From contig CANQNF010000016.1 in the NCBI GenBank assembly GCA_947625125.1, positions 1-64,000 of the forward strand: DNA of 64,000 nucleotides. The letters are read 5' to 3'. Positions within the stretch are counted from its first letter, which is position 1. Each line of letters starts with the position of its first letter. Source of the DNA: an uncultured Clostridia bacterium. GTDB taxonomy: Bacteria; Bacillota; Clostridia; Oscillospirales; Ruminococcaceae. The position numbers and the translations under genes are program-made. The notes beneath the pieces are model-generated. The model saw nothing but the letters and a program-made list of their open reading frames with translations, was not told the origin of the DNA and searched no databases. Shown here piece by piece: positions 1 through 7,899 of this stretch.

Positions 1-96
1 TGCAGGAATTGCGATAGCGATCAGAATAGCGATAATAGCTATTACGATCAGGAGTTCAGCAAGAGTGAACCCCCCCCGTTTGTTAATTTTTGACAT
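1..96 (-). CDS. pilA: Type IV major pilin (prepilin), 5' end only
   Basis: Only the first 32 codons are visible; the gene continues beyond the left edge. They encode a short basic leader (MSKINKRGG) followed by FTLAELLIVIAIIA, the classic type III (class A prepilin) signal: cleavage is expected between G9 and F10, and the glutamate at mature position 5 is present. The start at 96 is preferred over the in-frame ATG at 102 because AGGAGG lies 8 nt before 96 but only 2 nt before 102. It is the last visible gene of the pilus operon, about 115 nt after the minor pilin stop. The leader is encoded partly by a run of eight G residues (70-77 on the given strand as C). Confidence 0.85.
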   Translation of the reverse strand, partial: MSKINKRGGFTLAELLIVIAIIAILIAIAIPA

Positions 97-171
97 AGTC
101 ATGTCCTCCTTTAGGGGAAAGTAAAATGTATTTATATCATGCTCCGGGTTGCAGGAGCTTTGATACCCACA

Positions 172-206
172 TTAGAAGATAGATGATTAGAAGATAGAAG
201 ATAGAG
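172..206. repeat. Short tandem repeat, GAAGATAGA/TTAGAAGATAG type
   Basis: The gap between the minor pilin and the major pilin holds four imperfect copies of a heptamer-like unit (TTAGAAGATAG, GATTAGAAGATAG, AAGATAG). It resembles in layout, though not exactly in sequence, the TCAGA tandem repeats elsewhere in the window (5.2, 5.35, 58.75 and 63.55 kb). Confidence 0.5.
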
Positions 207-212
207 CTGTTT

Positions 213-668
213 TTAATAACGCGCGGCTAACTTTTCCTTCCAGCTGTCATACAGCACCTCGCCGTTCGAGCCGAGGACGATAATAAGCTCCTCGCCCTCA
301 AGCTTTTTGGAGCGCGAATCTATAGCGAGTCCCGAACCCTTGGCCGCGCCGTCCGAGTATTTATCGGCCCTCGGGAATTCTATAGCGGAATAGTCGCCGC
401 CGGGATAGGGGGCGTGCCGCAAAATGCTTAAAACCTCGGTGTCGCCGGTGAACATATACATCACTTCGCCGTCCTTGAACATATGCGCAAGGGCGTATTC
501 GGCATAGGCAACCTCTTCGGCACGGTCGGCGCGCTGCCTATCCATCGAGCGGCGCTGGGTCTCGACGAAGTGAAGCGCCACGGGGATGGAAATCGCCACG
601 ACGATGAGTATCATGATTATGACGGAAACAAGCTCGAACCGGGTGAAGCCTTTTTTTGAGTTTTTCAT
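213..668 (-). CDS. Type IV minor pilin / pseudopilin-like protein
   Basis: 151 aa. The N-terminus MKNSKKG|FTRFELVSVIIM is a prepilin peptidase substrate: basic leader, glycine at the cleavage point, glutamate at mature position 5 and a hydrophobic stretch of about 20 residues (8-30) that serves as membrane anchor and assembly helix. The rest is a small soluble head without a recognised fold. The start codon overlaps the pilC stop by 4 nt (ATGA), and GGAGG lies 6 nt upstream, so translation is probably coupled. By position it is likely a minor pilin that primes or decorates the pilus; a pseudopilin of a secretion system cannot be excluded. Confidence 0.8.
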   Translation of the reverse strand: MKNSKKGFTRFELVSVIIMILIVVAISIPVALHFVETQRRSMDRQRADRAEEVAYAEYALAHMFKDGEVMYMFTGDTEVLSILRHAPYPGGDYSAIEFPRADKYSDGAAKGSGLAIDSRSKKLEGEELIIVLGSNGEVLYDSWKEKLAARY

Positions 669-1876
669 CCGATACCTCCGTACATCTGGAACATCGGCAT
701 GTAGATAGCGATGACGATAAAGCCGATGAAAAGGCCGAGGCCGACCGTCATTATCGGCTCCAACATCGCAAGAGCCTTGGACGAGGCCTGCATGGCTTCC
801 TCGTCGTAATATGTGCCTATGGTGCCCATGGTCTCCTCAAGCGAGCCGGATTCTTCGCCGACCGCGGTCATTTCCTTGCACATGTCGGGCAGGTATTCGT
901 TTTGCTTGATGACGTCGCCGAGGCCCTTTCCGGATTCGATCTCGACGACGAGTTTTTCGACGCTCTCGCCGATGGCCTTGTTATCCATGACCTTTGAAGT
1001 GATGGACAGTACCCTCGCCATGGGTAAACCCGCGGTAAGGAGCGTCGAGAGGGTGTTTGAGAACTGGGAAGCGCCGTTCATTATGCCGATTTTGCCGATG
1101 ATGGGGATCTTGAGTTTTAATTTGGCAAGGTTCATCTCCCCGCCCGGGGTCTTGGCGTAGAGCTTGTAGGCGATGATGATTATCATCAGACCGACCAAGA
1201 GGAACGGCCAGTAGTTTACGAAGAAATCGGACACGGCCATGAGTATTCTTGTCGGCAGGGGCAGGTCCTGACCCATGTTGCCGAACAGCTCGAGCATAGT
1301 GGGCACTAACTTTACCATGACTATGCCTATAACTACGACGGCAAGAAGTATGAGGAATATCGGGTATGTAAGAGCGGAGCGGACCTTTTGCTTGACCTTA
1401 TGGGCCTTTTCGTAGTAGACGGTGAGCCTGTCGAAGCATGTCTCAAGGGTACCGGACTCCTCGCCCGCCCTGACGGTCTCGATGAACGCCACGGGGATTT
1501 TTTTGCCGTTTTTCTGGAGGCTGTGAGCCAAGCTGTAGCCGGCGTTGACGTCCTCGGAGCACTGGGTCAGAATCCTTTTCATCAGCTTGTCGGAGGACTG
1601 TGCGGCTATAAGCTCCACGACCCTGCCGATAGGGATTCCGGCACGGAGCATGATGGAAAACTGGGAAGCCGTGACCGAGAGGGTTTTATCCGCGACCCAG
1701 AGCGGCTCGTTGATGTCGATATGCTGCTTTTCCGAAGTCTTGACCTCGGATATCTTCTCTACGATAGGGCAGGTGCGTTTAATCTGCTCGACCGCGTCGA
1801 ATTCGCTGTATGCCTCGACGACTCCCGAAACAGCCACGCCGTCGGCGGTTCTCGCTTTATATTTGAATGTTGTCAT
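665..1876 (-). CDS. pilC: Type IV pilus inner-membrane platform protein PilC (GspF family)
   Basis: 403 aa, the normal length of the PilC/GspF family. Two repeated T2SSF domains are visible (about residues 65-190 and 270-395), each with the conserved cytoplasmic helical bundle (RAGIPIGRVVELIA and TAGLPMARVLSITS, each followed by ESGT/ESGS-like turns GEESGTLE and GEESGSLE). Hydrophobic membrane segments occur near 165-190, 215-235 and 370-395. PilC couples the PilB/PilT motors to pilin polymerisation. It sits 30 nt after pilT and overlaps the minor pilin by 4 nt, so it belongs to the same transcript. Confidence 0.95.
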   Translation of the reverse strand: MTTFKYKARTADGVAVSGVVEAYSEFDAVEQIKRTCPIVEKISEVKTSEKQHIDINEPLWVADKTLSVTASQFSIMLRAGIPIGRVVELIAAQSSDKLMKRILTQCSEDVNAGYSLAHSLQKNGKKIPVAFIETVRAGEESGTLETCFDRLTVYYEKAHKVKQKVRSALTYPIFLILLAVVVIGIVMVKLVPTMLELFGNMGQDLPLPTRILMAVSDFFVNYWPFLLVGLMIIIIAYKLYAKTPGGEMNLAKLKLKIPIIGKIGIMNGASQFSNTLSTLLTAGLPMARVLSITSKVMDNKAIGESVEKLVVEIESGKGLGDVIKQNEYLPDMCKEMTAVGEESGSLEETMGTIGTYYDEEAMQASSKALAMLEPIMTVGLGLFIGFIVIAIYMPMFQMYGGIG

Positions 1877-1906
1877 CTTCTCACTCCCTCGCCGGGAAAT
1901 CGGTCA

Positions 1907-2959
1907 TCAGTACATTGTATTCTTTCTGACGTATTCGTAGTCTCTTGAGGCGGCTTTTGCGACGTCCGCCGAGATTATTTTTTGTTTGTAAAGCTGTATC
2001 AGGGCGTTGTCCATCGTGATGGAGCCCTCGGCCGCGGAGGTGGATATTGCCGAGACTATCTGAGGAGTCTTGCCCTCGCGTATCAGGTTTCTTATAGCCG
2101 GCGTCACCATCATCAGTTCCGCCGCGCAGACTCTCCCGCCTGTTCTTCTCGGCAGGAGCTGCTGGGAAAGAACAGCCATCAAAGTGGTGGAAAGCTGAAG
2201 TCTTATCTGCCTCTGCCGGCCCTCGGGGAATACGTCCACGACTCTGTCCACCGATTCGGCGGCGGAGTTTGTATGTAGCGTCGCAAAGACAAGGTGTCCC
2301 GTTTCGGCGGCGGTAAGGGCCGTCTCGATGGTGTTTAGGTCTCTCATCTCGCCGATGAGTATGACGTCCGGATCCTCGCGGAGAATTGCCCGCAGGCCCG
2401 TCTCGTAGCTTTCGGTGTCGGCGCCTATTTCGCGCTGATTTATCGTGCATTTGTCGGGCGTGTAGATGTATTCTATCGGGTCCTCGAGCGTGACTATATG
2501 GTTAGGATATGTGTGATTTATTCTGTCCAAAAGGGCGGCAAGCGTGGTGGATTTGCCCGAGCCGGTCTCGCCGGTGACAAGGACGATGCCTCGGTTGAGT
2601 CCCGGGAATTTCTGCACCGCCGGAGGAAGTCCCAGATCGTCAAGATTAGGTATCCTCTCGGAGAGTATTCTTATTGCTGCGGAAATCGAGCCGCGCTGCC
2701 TGAATAAATTTATACGGCATCTTATCCCGCCGGCAAAGGTGATGGCGAGGTCCAATTCTCCGGTCTTTTCGATTTTTTTGTATTCGGCGCCGGCCATTTC
2801 ACGAGCGTAGGCTTCGCACTCGTTGTCGGTCATGACCAAATCGTCAAAATCCTGCAAATCGCCGTCTACTCTTATTCTTATCGGCAGTCCGTTTACTATA
2901 TGTATATCGGAGCCTCTTCTTGCCTTGGCCTGCTGTATAACGGTTGTTAAGTCGACCAT
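1907..2959 (-). CDS. pilT: Type IV pilus retraction ATPase PilT
   Basis: 350 aa hexameric secretion ATPase. Walker A GETGSGKS is near residue 130, Walker B/Asp box around GEMRD near 204, and the His box HTNSAAESVDR follows. The C-terminal AIRNLIREGK segment is the PilT signature that is needed for retraction and separates it from PilB. The family drives pilus depolymerisation and twitching motility. The gene lies 20 nt downstream of pilB, implying that extension and retraction motors are co-transcribed. Confidence 0.96.
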   Translation of the reverse strand: MVDLTTVIQQAKARRGSDIHIVNGLPIRIRVDGDLQDFDDLVMTDNECEAYAREMAGAEYKKIEKTGELDLAITFAGGIRCRINLFRQRGSISAAIRILSERIPNLDDLGLPPAVQKFPGLNRGIVLVTGETGSGKSTTLAALLDRINHTYPNHIVTLEDPIEYIYTPDKCTINQREIGADTESYETGLRAILREDPDVILIGEMRDLNTIETALTAAETGHLVFATLHTNSAAESVDRVVDVFPEGRQRQIRLQLSTTLMAVLSQQLLPRRTGGRVCAAELMMVTPAIRNLIREGKTPQIVSAISTSAAEGSITMDNALIQLYKQKIISADVAKAASRDYEYVRKNTMY

Positions 2960-2979
2960 GTGCCTCTCCTTAAAGTATA

Positions 2980-4677
2980 TTATTGATCAGTCGCGTTTAA
3001 TATCCTTGTCATCTCGGATACGGTCGTGATGCCCGCCTCGACGAGCTCTCTGGCGTTTTCCTGAAGCGAGCGGTAGTTGCCCTCTTTTTTGATGCACTCC
3101 ATAAGCTCGGCTCTCGGCATGTTGTCGGCTATCATGCGCTTAGACTGCTTCGAGAACAAAATTATCTCAAAGACCGCGATACGGCCGCGATAGCCGGTGT
3201 GGTAGCAGTTCGGACAGCCCTTGCCCTTGTAGACCCTGACGTTTTCGGCGCCTCTCGGCAGACCCATGCGCTCGACCTCGTCCTCGTCGGCTATATATTC
3301 CGTCTTGCAGTCGGGGCAGATACGCCTTACCAACCTCTGGGAGATGACTCCCTTGACGGCTTCGGCTATAAGATAGGGCTCGCAGCCGATGTCTAAAAGT
3401 CTGTCGAGCATCGATATAGCGGAGTTTGTATGTATCGTAGAAAGGACGTAGTGTCCGGTGATAGCGGCTCTTAAGGCGATCTCTGCGGTCTCGCCGTCGC
3501 GTATCTCGCCCACGGCTATGATGTCCGGGTCCTGACGTAAAATCGAACGCAGACCGTTTGCAAAGGTCATGCCGACCTTGTCGTTTATCTGCACCTGGTT
3601 CACGCCGTCGATGTTGTACTCGACCGGGTCCTCGAGCGTGACGAGGTTGACTTCCTCGACGTTCAAGGTGTTTATCATCGTATACATCGTAGAAGACTTA
3701 CCGGAACCGGTAGGACCGACTATCAGCACCATGCCGTCGGAGTTCTCCATGAGAAGATTGAATTTTTTCAGGTTCTCGCCGAACAGTCCAAGGCTGTCGG
3801 CCTTTAAAAGCTGCGCGCTCTTATTCAAAAGACGTATCGTTATCTTCTCGCCGTAAATCGTCGGCAGGGTCGATACACGAAGGTCTATCTCGACGCCCTT
3901 GACCCGAACGTTCGCACGGCCGTCCTGTGGGGCGCGCCTTTCGGTAAGGTCGAGGTTTGACATGACTTTGATTCTTGAAATGACCGAGCCCATGAGGTCC
4001 TTCGGGACCGTTAATATCTGCCTCAAAACGCCGTCGATACGCATTCTGACGACCATTTCTTTCTCACGGGGCTCCATATGTATATCCGAGGCGCGCTCGG
4101 TGACGGCGCGCTCGATTATCGAGTTTACAAGCCTTACGGTAGGAGCGGTTATCGACTCGTCGACTATCTCCTGGGCCTCCGAGACCTGGACGTTGGCGGC
4201 AGCTCCGCCGCCCTCGTTTCTCATCTCCTCGATGGCTCTTGCGGCGCCCTCGTTTCCGTAGAGGGTGGCTATCGCCTTATCGACCGCCGCAGACTGGGCT
4301 ATTCTCGGGGAGACTCTCTTTCTCGTGGCCGTTCTTACTTCGTCGATGGCAACGAAGTTCATCGGATCGACCATCGCAAGGACAAGCTCGTCCTTGTTGA
4401 GGCGAAGCGGCACTACGCTGTGCTTCTTGGCGATGTTTTTCGGCAGAATTCTCGCCATCTCGGTCGGAATGTGCTCTTTAGTGAGGTCGACGTATTTAAT
4501 GCCGAGCTGCTGGCTCATCGCGTCGATGAAATCCTGTTCGGTGATGATACCGCTGTCTATGAGCACGGTGCCGAGGCGCTGCTTAGACTGCTTCTGTATT
4601 TCGAGCGCTTTTTGCAGCTGCGCATCATCTATTAAACCGGCGGCCTTGAGAAGATCGCCGAGACGCATATATGCCAT
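2980..4677 (-). CDS. pilB: Type IV pilus assembly ATPase PilB
   Basis: 565 aa. An N-terminal MshEN/GspE-N domain (about 1-150) precedes the GspE ATPase core: Walker A GPTGSGKSS (321-329), Walker B with AVGEIRD (about 389-394), His box STIHTNSA, and a C-terminal zinc-binding tetracysteine (C454, C457, C488, C491). MshEN domains bind cyclic di-GMP in some relatives; whether this one does cannot be read reliably here. It powers pilin polymerisation. First gene of the pilus operon, with a good promoter 110 bp upstream. Confidence 0.96.
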   Translation of the reverse strand: MAYMRLGDLLKAAGLIDDAQLQKALEIQKQSKQRLGTVLIDSGIITEQDFIDAMSQQLGIKYVDLTKEHIPTEMARILPKNIAKKHSVVPLRLNKDELVLAMVDPMNFVAIDEVRTATRKRVSPRIAQSAAVDKAIATLYGNEGAARAIEEMRNEGGGAAANVQVSEAQEIVDESITAPTVRLVNSIIERAVTERASDIHMEPREKEMVVRMRIDGVLRQILTVPKDLMGSVISRIKVMSNLDLTERRAPQDGRANVRVKGVEIDLRVSTLPTIYGEKITIRLLNKSAQLLKADSLGLFGENLKKFNLLMENSDGMVLIVGPTGSGKSSTMYTMINTLNVEEVNLVTLEDPVEYNIDGVNQVQINDKVGMTFANGLRSILRQDPDIIAVGEIRDGETAEIALRAAITGHYVLSTIHTNSAISMLDRLLDIGCEPYLIAEAVKGVISQRLVRRICPDCKTEYIADEDEVERMGLPRGAENVRVYKGKGCPNCYHTGYRGRIAVFEIILFSKQSKRMIADNMPRAELMECIKKEGNYRSLQENARELVEAGITTVSEMTRILNATDQ

Positions 4678-4788
4678 TTGCGTGACCTCCGAAAAAGATT
4701 TTCAATGCGTGATGAAAGGGCCGCTAAAGACCTGTTTTACGTTAAAGCCGAAAACGGGCATATCCCGACACACTATCTATTCTATAAT

Positions 4789-4817
4789 ATTGTATCACAA
4801 AGCCTACAATTTGTCAA
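4789..4817 (-). promoter_or_regulatory. Sigma-A-type promoter of the pil operon
   Basis: On the minus strand TTGACA (4812-4817) and TACAAT (4789-4794) are separated by exactly 17 bp, upstream of pilB. The consensus match predicts constitutive, strong transcription of pilB-pilT-pilC and the pilin genes. Confidence 0.8.
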
Positions 4818-5163
4818 CTGATATTTCATGAGATTTTAGTCATATGGCGCAAAAAGCGAAACAGCGCAATATTTAGGAAAAAAGCGCTCATTTCGCCGTG
4901 TATAGTGTTAAAGGGGTCAAAAATCCCGGGCGGGGATATTGACAGATTCTGTGTTTTAAAAAATTTCGCCGGCATGGCATGGTTTTGCAAAACGGCTTCG
5001 CAAGCCCAAAAAGACAAAAATTTGAGAATTTTAAAGATTTTCAGAGAAATTCAAAGAAAATCCGGCAAAATTTTTAAAAATCTACGCCTCTCCGCAGGCC
5101 GAATTCATCGGACTCCCGCCGTGGCCGTCGATATATTTTAGCACTTTTTCGGGAAAATGTCAA

Positions 5164-5210
5164 GGCGCTTCGCGCCAAGAAATCAGAGGTCAGAAGTCAG
5201 AAGACAGAAT
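5164..5210 (+). repeat. Palindrome-capped TCAGA tandem repeat, copy 1
   Basis: A short hairpin (GGCGCTTCGCGCC, 5164-5176) is followed by AAGAA and four imperfect TCAGAnn units (ATCAGAGG, TCAGAAG, TCAGAAG, ACAGAAT). The same order (palindrome, AAGAA-like link, TCAGA units) recurs at 5306-5386, 58737-58799 (inverted) and 63520-63583. Confidence 0.65.
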
Positions 5211-5305
5211 CGTCCTGCAACAAGCGTGGGAGCTCGTCATGCCTTGCAGCTCCAAAACAAGACCGGCGGCATATAAAACCCAACCTCCTGCGTATGCGGA
5301 GCCCG

Positions 5306-5386
5306 GGTCGGCCTGACGGCCGACCTGCCGCCGGCTTCGCCGCCGTCAAATCAGATGTCAGAAAACAGAGGTCAGAAATCAGAATT
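5306..5386 (+). repeat. Palindrome-capped TCAGA tandem repeat, copy 2
   Basis: An 8-bp perfect stem (GGTCGGCC 5306-5313 / GGCCGACC 5318-5325) and a GGCTTCGCC hairpin precede TCAGATG, TCAGAAA, ACAGAGG, TCAGAAA and TCAGAATTT (5350-5386). The terminal AATTT matches copies 3 and 4. It lies just downstream of the terminator of the GH5 gene. Confidence 0.65.
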
Positions 5387-5392
5387 TATGCA

Positions 5393-5418
5393 TAAAAATG
5401 CCGTCTTTTCAGGCGGCA
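5393..5418 (-). terminator. Rho-independent terminator of the GH5 gene
   Basis: Read on the minus strand, an 8-bp stem with one mismatch (TGCCGCCT / AGACGGCA, loop GAAA; 5399-5418) is followed by five T residues, 20 nt after the stop of the leaderless GH5 gene. Confidence 0.8.
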
Positions 5419-5437
5419 CTTTATTTTTACGATTATT

Positions 5438-6451
5438 TTACCCTTTCAAACCCTCTAAGAGGCCGGTGAGGACGGGTTCGGCGTCCTTGTAAACGCTCAG
5501 GTTTCTTCGGTCAAGGAGCTTGAAATCCCTGCCGCCGTTGTCCCACCACACCGACAAAATTTCCTTTTCAAGGGCATTTCTGACAAAATATTTACACCAA
5601 CGGTAGCGGTCGTCGGGGTTCTGCTTGTCAACTATTCCCATCTCGCCGATAATGACCGGGACGTCTTTCGAGACGAATTTCTCGTACGCGCCGCCGAAAA
5701 TAAAATCAAGGACCTTTTTGCCGTGCTCGTTGAATTCGGTATTATCGGGGTCGGGCAAAAGCGCCAGCCCCTGCGGGTCGTAGACGTGGATGGAGACGAT
5801 AAGGCGGTCGGCGGGGTCTCCCGGGAGACGGAACTCGGGCATAAAAGCGTGAGCCGGGCCTGCGGCATAAGACGGGACCATCAGAAGCCTCGAAGCGTTA
5901 TTTCCGCCGGAAGCGCGAACAATGTCCACAAAAACCTGATTAAAAGTATTTATGTGCTCGGCGGCCTTTCGGCATGTCTCATCTTTCATGTCAAGATGCC
6001 ACTCATGGGGATCTCTTATCAATCTCGGCTCGTTCATTCCCTCGAAAATAAGCCTTTCGGGCGCGCTTTCAAACCTCTCGGAGACCTGTTTCCAGACTGT
6101 AGAGAGGTAATTTTTTCCTTTTTCAACGCCCTCGTCGGTCGGCCGGAATTCGTGGTTGTCGTGGTGGATGTTTAAAATCGCGTACATTCCCTCGTCGAGG
6201 ACCCAGCCGACTACCTCGGCGACGCGGTCCATGAATTCGGGGAAGATTATATGCCCGGGATCCATGTGCCTGTGCCACGAAACCGGCACTCTTACGGTAT
6301 TGAAGCCGAGCTCCTTGATTTTTTTGATCATGTCCCGGGTGGTGACGGGGTTGCCCCAGCCTGTCTCGCCCGGCGGGCAATCGAGGGTGTTTCCGAGATT
6401 CCAACCGAGCTTCATTTCTTTGATCAACTTTCTTGACATCGTTCTGTCCAT
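5438..6451 (-). CDS. Glycoside hydrolase family 5 (endoglucanase-type), no signal peptide
   Basis: 337 aa from the ATG at 6451, chosen because AGGAGG stands 9 nt before it; an upstream in-frame ATG at 6499 lacks such a site and adds a basic, non-conserved stretch. The TIM-barrel motifs of GH5 are intact: GWNLGNTLD near the N-terminus, NIHHDNHE after strand 3-4, acid/base glutamate in FEGMNEPR, HVYDP, nucleophile glutamate in IIGEMG, and WWDNG. No secretion signal is seen, so the enzyme is probably cytoplasmic and would act on imported oligosaccharides, unless exported in some other way. It is about half identical by eye to the neighbouring lipoprotein GH5, suggesting tandem duplication. Confidence 0.9.
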   Translation of the reverse strand: MDRTMSRKLIKEMKLGWNLGNTLDCPPGETGWGNPVTTRDMIKKIKELGFNTVRVPVSWHRHMDPGHIIFPEFMDRVAEVVGWVLDEGMYAILNIHHDNHEFRPTDEGVEKGKNYLSTVWKQVSERFESAPERLIFEGMNEPRLIRDPHEWHLDMKDETCRKAAEHINTFNQVFVDIVRASGGNNASRLLMVPSYAAGPAHAFMPEFRLPGDPADRLIVSIHVYDPQGLALLPDPDNTEFNEHGKKVLDFIFGGAYEKFVSKDVPVIIGEMGIVDKQNPDDRYRWCKYFVRNALEKEILSVWWDNGGRDFKLLDRRNLSVYKDAEPVLTGLLEGLKG

Positions 6452-6528
6452 GGCTTTCTGCCTCCTTGGCGGTAACGTGATACGGCGGCTTGTGAACATG
6501 CGGGCGCGGCCCTCGGGGCGACTGCGGG

Positions 6529-6623
6529 GGCGAAGCCCCCTGCCGCGCCTTCGGCGCGGCAGTCCGGCCCCCCCCGGAGGGGGCCGGACCGATCCTCCCG
6601 ACAGGGAGGATCGGGGCTTCGCC
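6529..6623. repeat. Cloverleaf-like inverted-repeat element, copy 1
   Basis: An 11-bp perfect closing stem (GGCGAAGCCCC 6529-6539 / GGGGCTTCGCC 6613-6623) encloses three consecutive perfect hairpins: 6540-6549/6553-6562 (10 bp, loop TTC), 6563-6572/6579-6588 (10 bp) and 6589-6599/6604-6614 (11 bp, loop GACA, two bases shared with the closing stem). The closing stem is the same as in the element at 26250-26328 but the arm sequences differ. It separates the two GH5 genes. Alternative local hairpins in each half of the closing stem are possible. Confidence 0.8.
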
Positions 6624-6701
6624 GGCAGAAGCTTGCGGCGGCCGGAAAGGCTGCTGGGAGCCCGGCAAGCCCGGTGGCCGCGCCGGCAGCAGGTTCGGTT
6701 T

Positions 6702-7880
6702 TTATTCTTCGGGTTTTGAGGATTTGAGCTTGTCGACCGGAGTCTTGTAGCCGTCCATCAGGCCCTGATAGGGCGGGAGGCTGTCCTCGAATACCTCGAG
6801 GTTGGTGCGGTCGAACAGCCCGTAGGACTCGTTTCCGGGCTCAACGTTTCCGTTGTCCCACCAGCAGCACACCATCCCGAGGCTCTTGGCCTTGGCGACG
6901 AAGTATGCGGCCCAGTCCTGGCGATCGTAGGGGTTTATCTTGTTGATTATGCCCATCTCGTCGACGATGACCCCGACGCCGTTTTTGCGGTATTTGTCAT
7001 AGTGCTTCTGCAGGACGTCGTCTATCTCGCGCTTTTCGGCTTCTCCGAAAGTGCGGTACGCCGGGTCGGAGTTCATGGCGAGATTATAGGGGGTATAGGC
7101 ATGGATGGAAATAAGCATCCTGCCATCAACGGCGTCGTCGGGAAGCTTATAGGGTTCGTCGAGGCAGTAGCTCGGAGAGCCCGCATATACTGCCGCAAGA
7201 ATAAATCTGTCGGCGTTTCTTCCGCCGGAGGCCCTTATAACGTCTACGCACTTCTGGTTGCAGGCGTTGATGACGTCGAGGGCTTCGAGACACTCCCTCT
7301 TGCTGTAGTCAACCCACCACTCGTAGTTGGTGCCGGCGAGCCTCGGCTCGTTCATCGGCTGGAAGATAAGGTGCTGGTCATAGTCCTTGAAGCGCTCGGC
7401 GATTTGGGTCCAGATCTTCTCGATGTAGTTTAAACTCTCCTCCTCATGCTCCTTTGACGGATAGTAGAAGTCGTTGTCATGGTGGGAATTGAGTATCACG
7501 AACATATCGTTGTCGAGGGCGTAGTTGACGACCTCCTCGACCCTGTCCATCCAGTCCTCGTCGATGACATAGTCCGGCGCTCCCGAGGTATGAAGCCCCC
7601 AAGAGGTCGGCACTCTTACGGTATTGAAGCCGAGCTCGTGAATCTTGTCTATCATCTCTTTTGTCGTGACCGGCTGATGCCAGGACGTCTCGCCCTCGGG
7701 TGCGTCAAGCGCGTTGCCTAAATTCCAGCCTATCCCCATCGCCTCGGTCAGAGTATCGACGGTGTAGGTCTCGGTCTCGACGTTCGGGTCATTGTGCACG
7801 GCTCCGCTATCGTCAGAACCGCAGCTCACAAGGCTGAACGCCATGGCGACGACAAGAATTACTGCCAAAAATTTTTTCAT
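6702..7880 (-). CDS. Glycoside hydrolase family 5 lipoprotein (endoglucanase-type)
   Basis: 392 aa from ATG 7880, which has GGGAGGA 6 nt upstream. A lipoprotein signal (MKKFLAVILVVAMAFSLVSC, lipobox LVSC at residues 17-20) anchors the enzyme outside the membrane. The GH5 barrel carries GWNLGNALDA, NSHHDND, the acid/base glutamate in QPMNEPR, IHAYTP, the nucleophile in IVDEMG and CCWWDNG. The GWNLGN and NEPR motifs point to the GH5_2/GH5_4-like endoglucanase or xyloglucanase groups; exact substrate cannot be told. It follows the DUF3267 gene by 19 nt and could feed cello- or xylo-oligomers to the leaderless paralogue downstream. Confidence 0.92.
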   Translation of the reverse strand: MKKFLAVILVVAMAFSLVSCGSDDSGAVHNDPNVETETYTVDTLTEAMGIGWNLGNALDAPEGETSWHQPVTTKEMIDKIHELGFNTVRVPTSWGLHTSGAPDYVIDEDWMDRVEEVVNYALDNDMFVILNSHHDNDFYYPSKEHEEESLNYIEKIWTQIAERFKDYDQHLIFQPMNEPRLAGTNYEWWVDYSKRECLEALDVINACNQKCVDVIRASGGRNADRFILAAVYAGSPSYCLDEPYKLPDDAVDGRMLISIHAYTPYNLAMNSDPAYRTFGEAEKREIDDVLQKHYDKYRKNGVGVIVDEMGIINKINPYDRQDWAAYFVAKAKSLGMVCCWWDNGNVEPGNESYGLFDRTNLEVFEDSLPPYQGLMDGYKTPVDKLKSSKPEE

Positions 7881-7899
7881 GAAAATTCCTCCCGACATG

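Larger units (their letters stand above)
4818..5392. other. Intergenic region between pil operon and GH5 gene
   Basis: Apart from the pil promoter and the two TCAGA-type repeat elements at 5164-5210 and 5306-5386, this stretch is AT-rich with no open frame that has a ribosome binding site or recognisable product. A 63-codon frame on the minus strand at 4826-5017 looks fortuitous. Confidence 0.6.

Noticed and set aside
4826-5017. 63-codon open frame on the minus strand and an overlapping 78-codon frame on the plus strand
   Set aside because: No ribosome binding site, no recognisable product, AT-rich intergenic composition; judged fortuitous.
5164-5386. A CRISPR array made by the TCAGA repeats
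   Set aside because: Units are 7-8 bp and contiguous, with no spacers of regular length and no cas genes.
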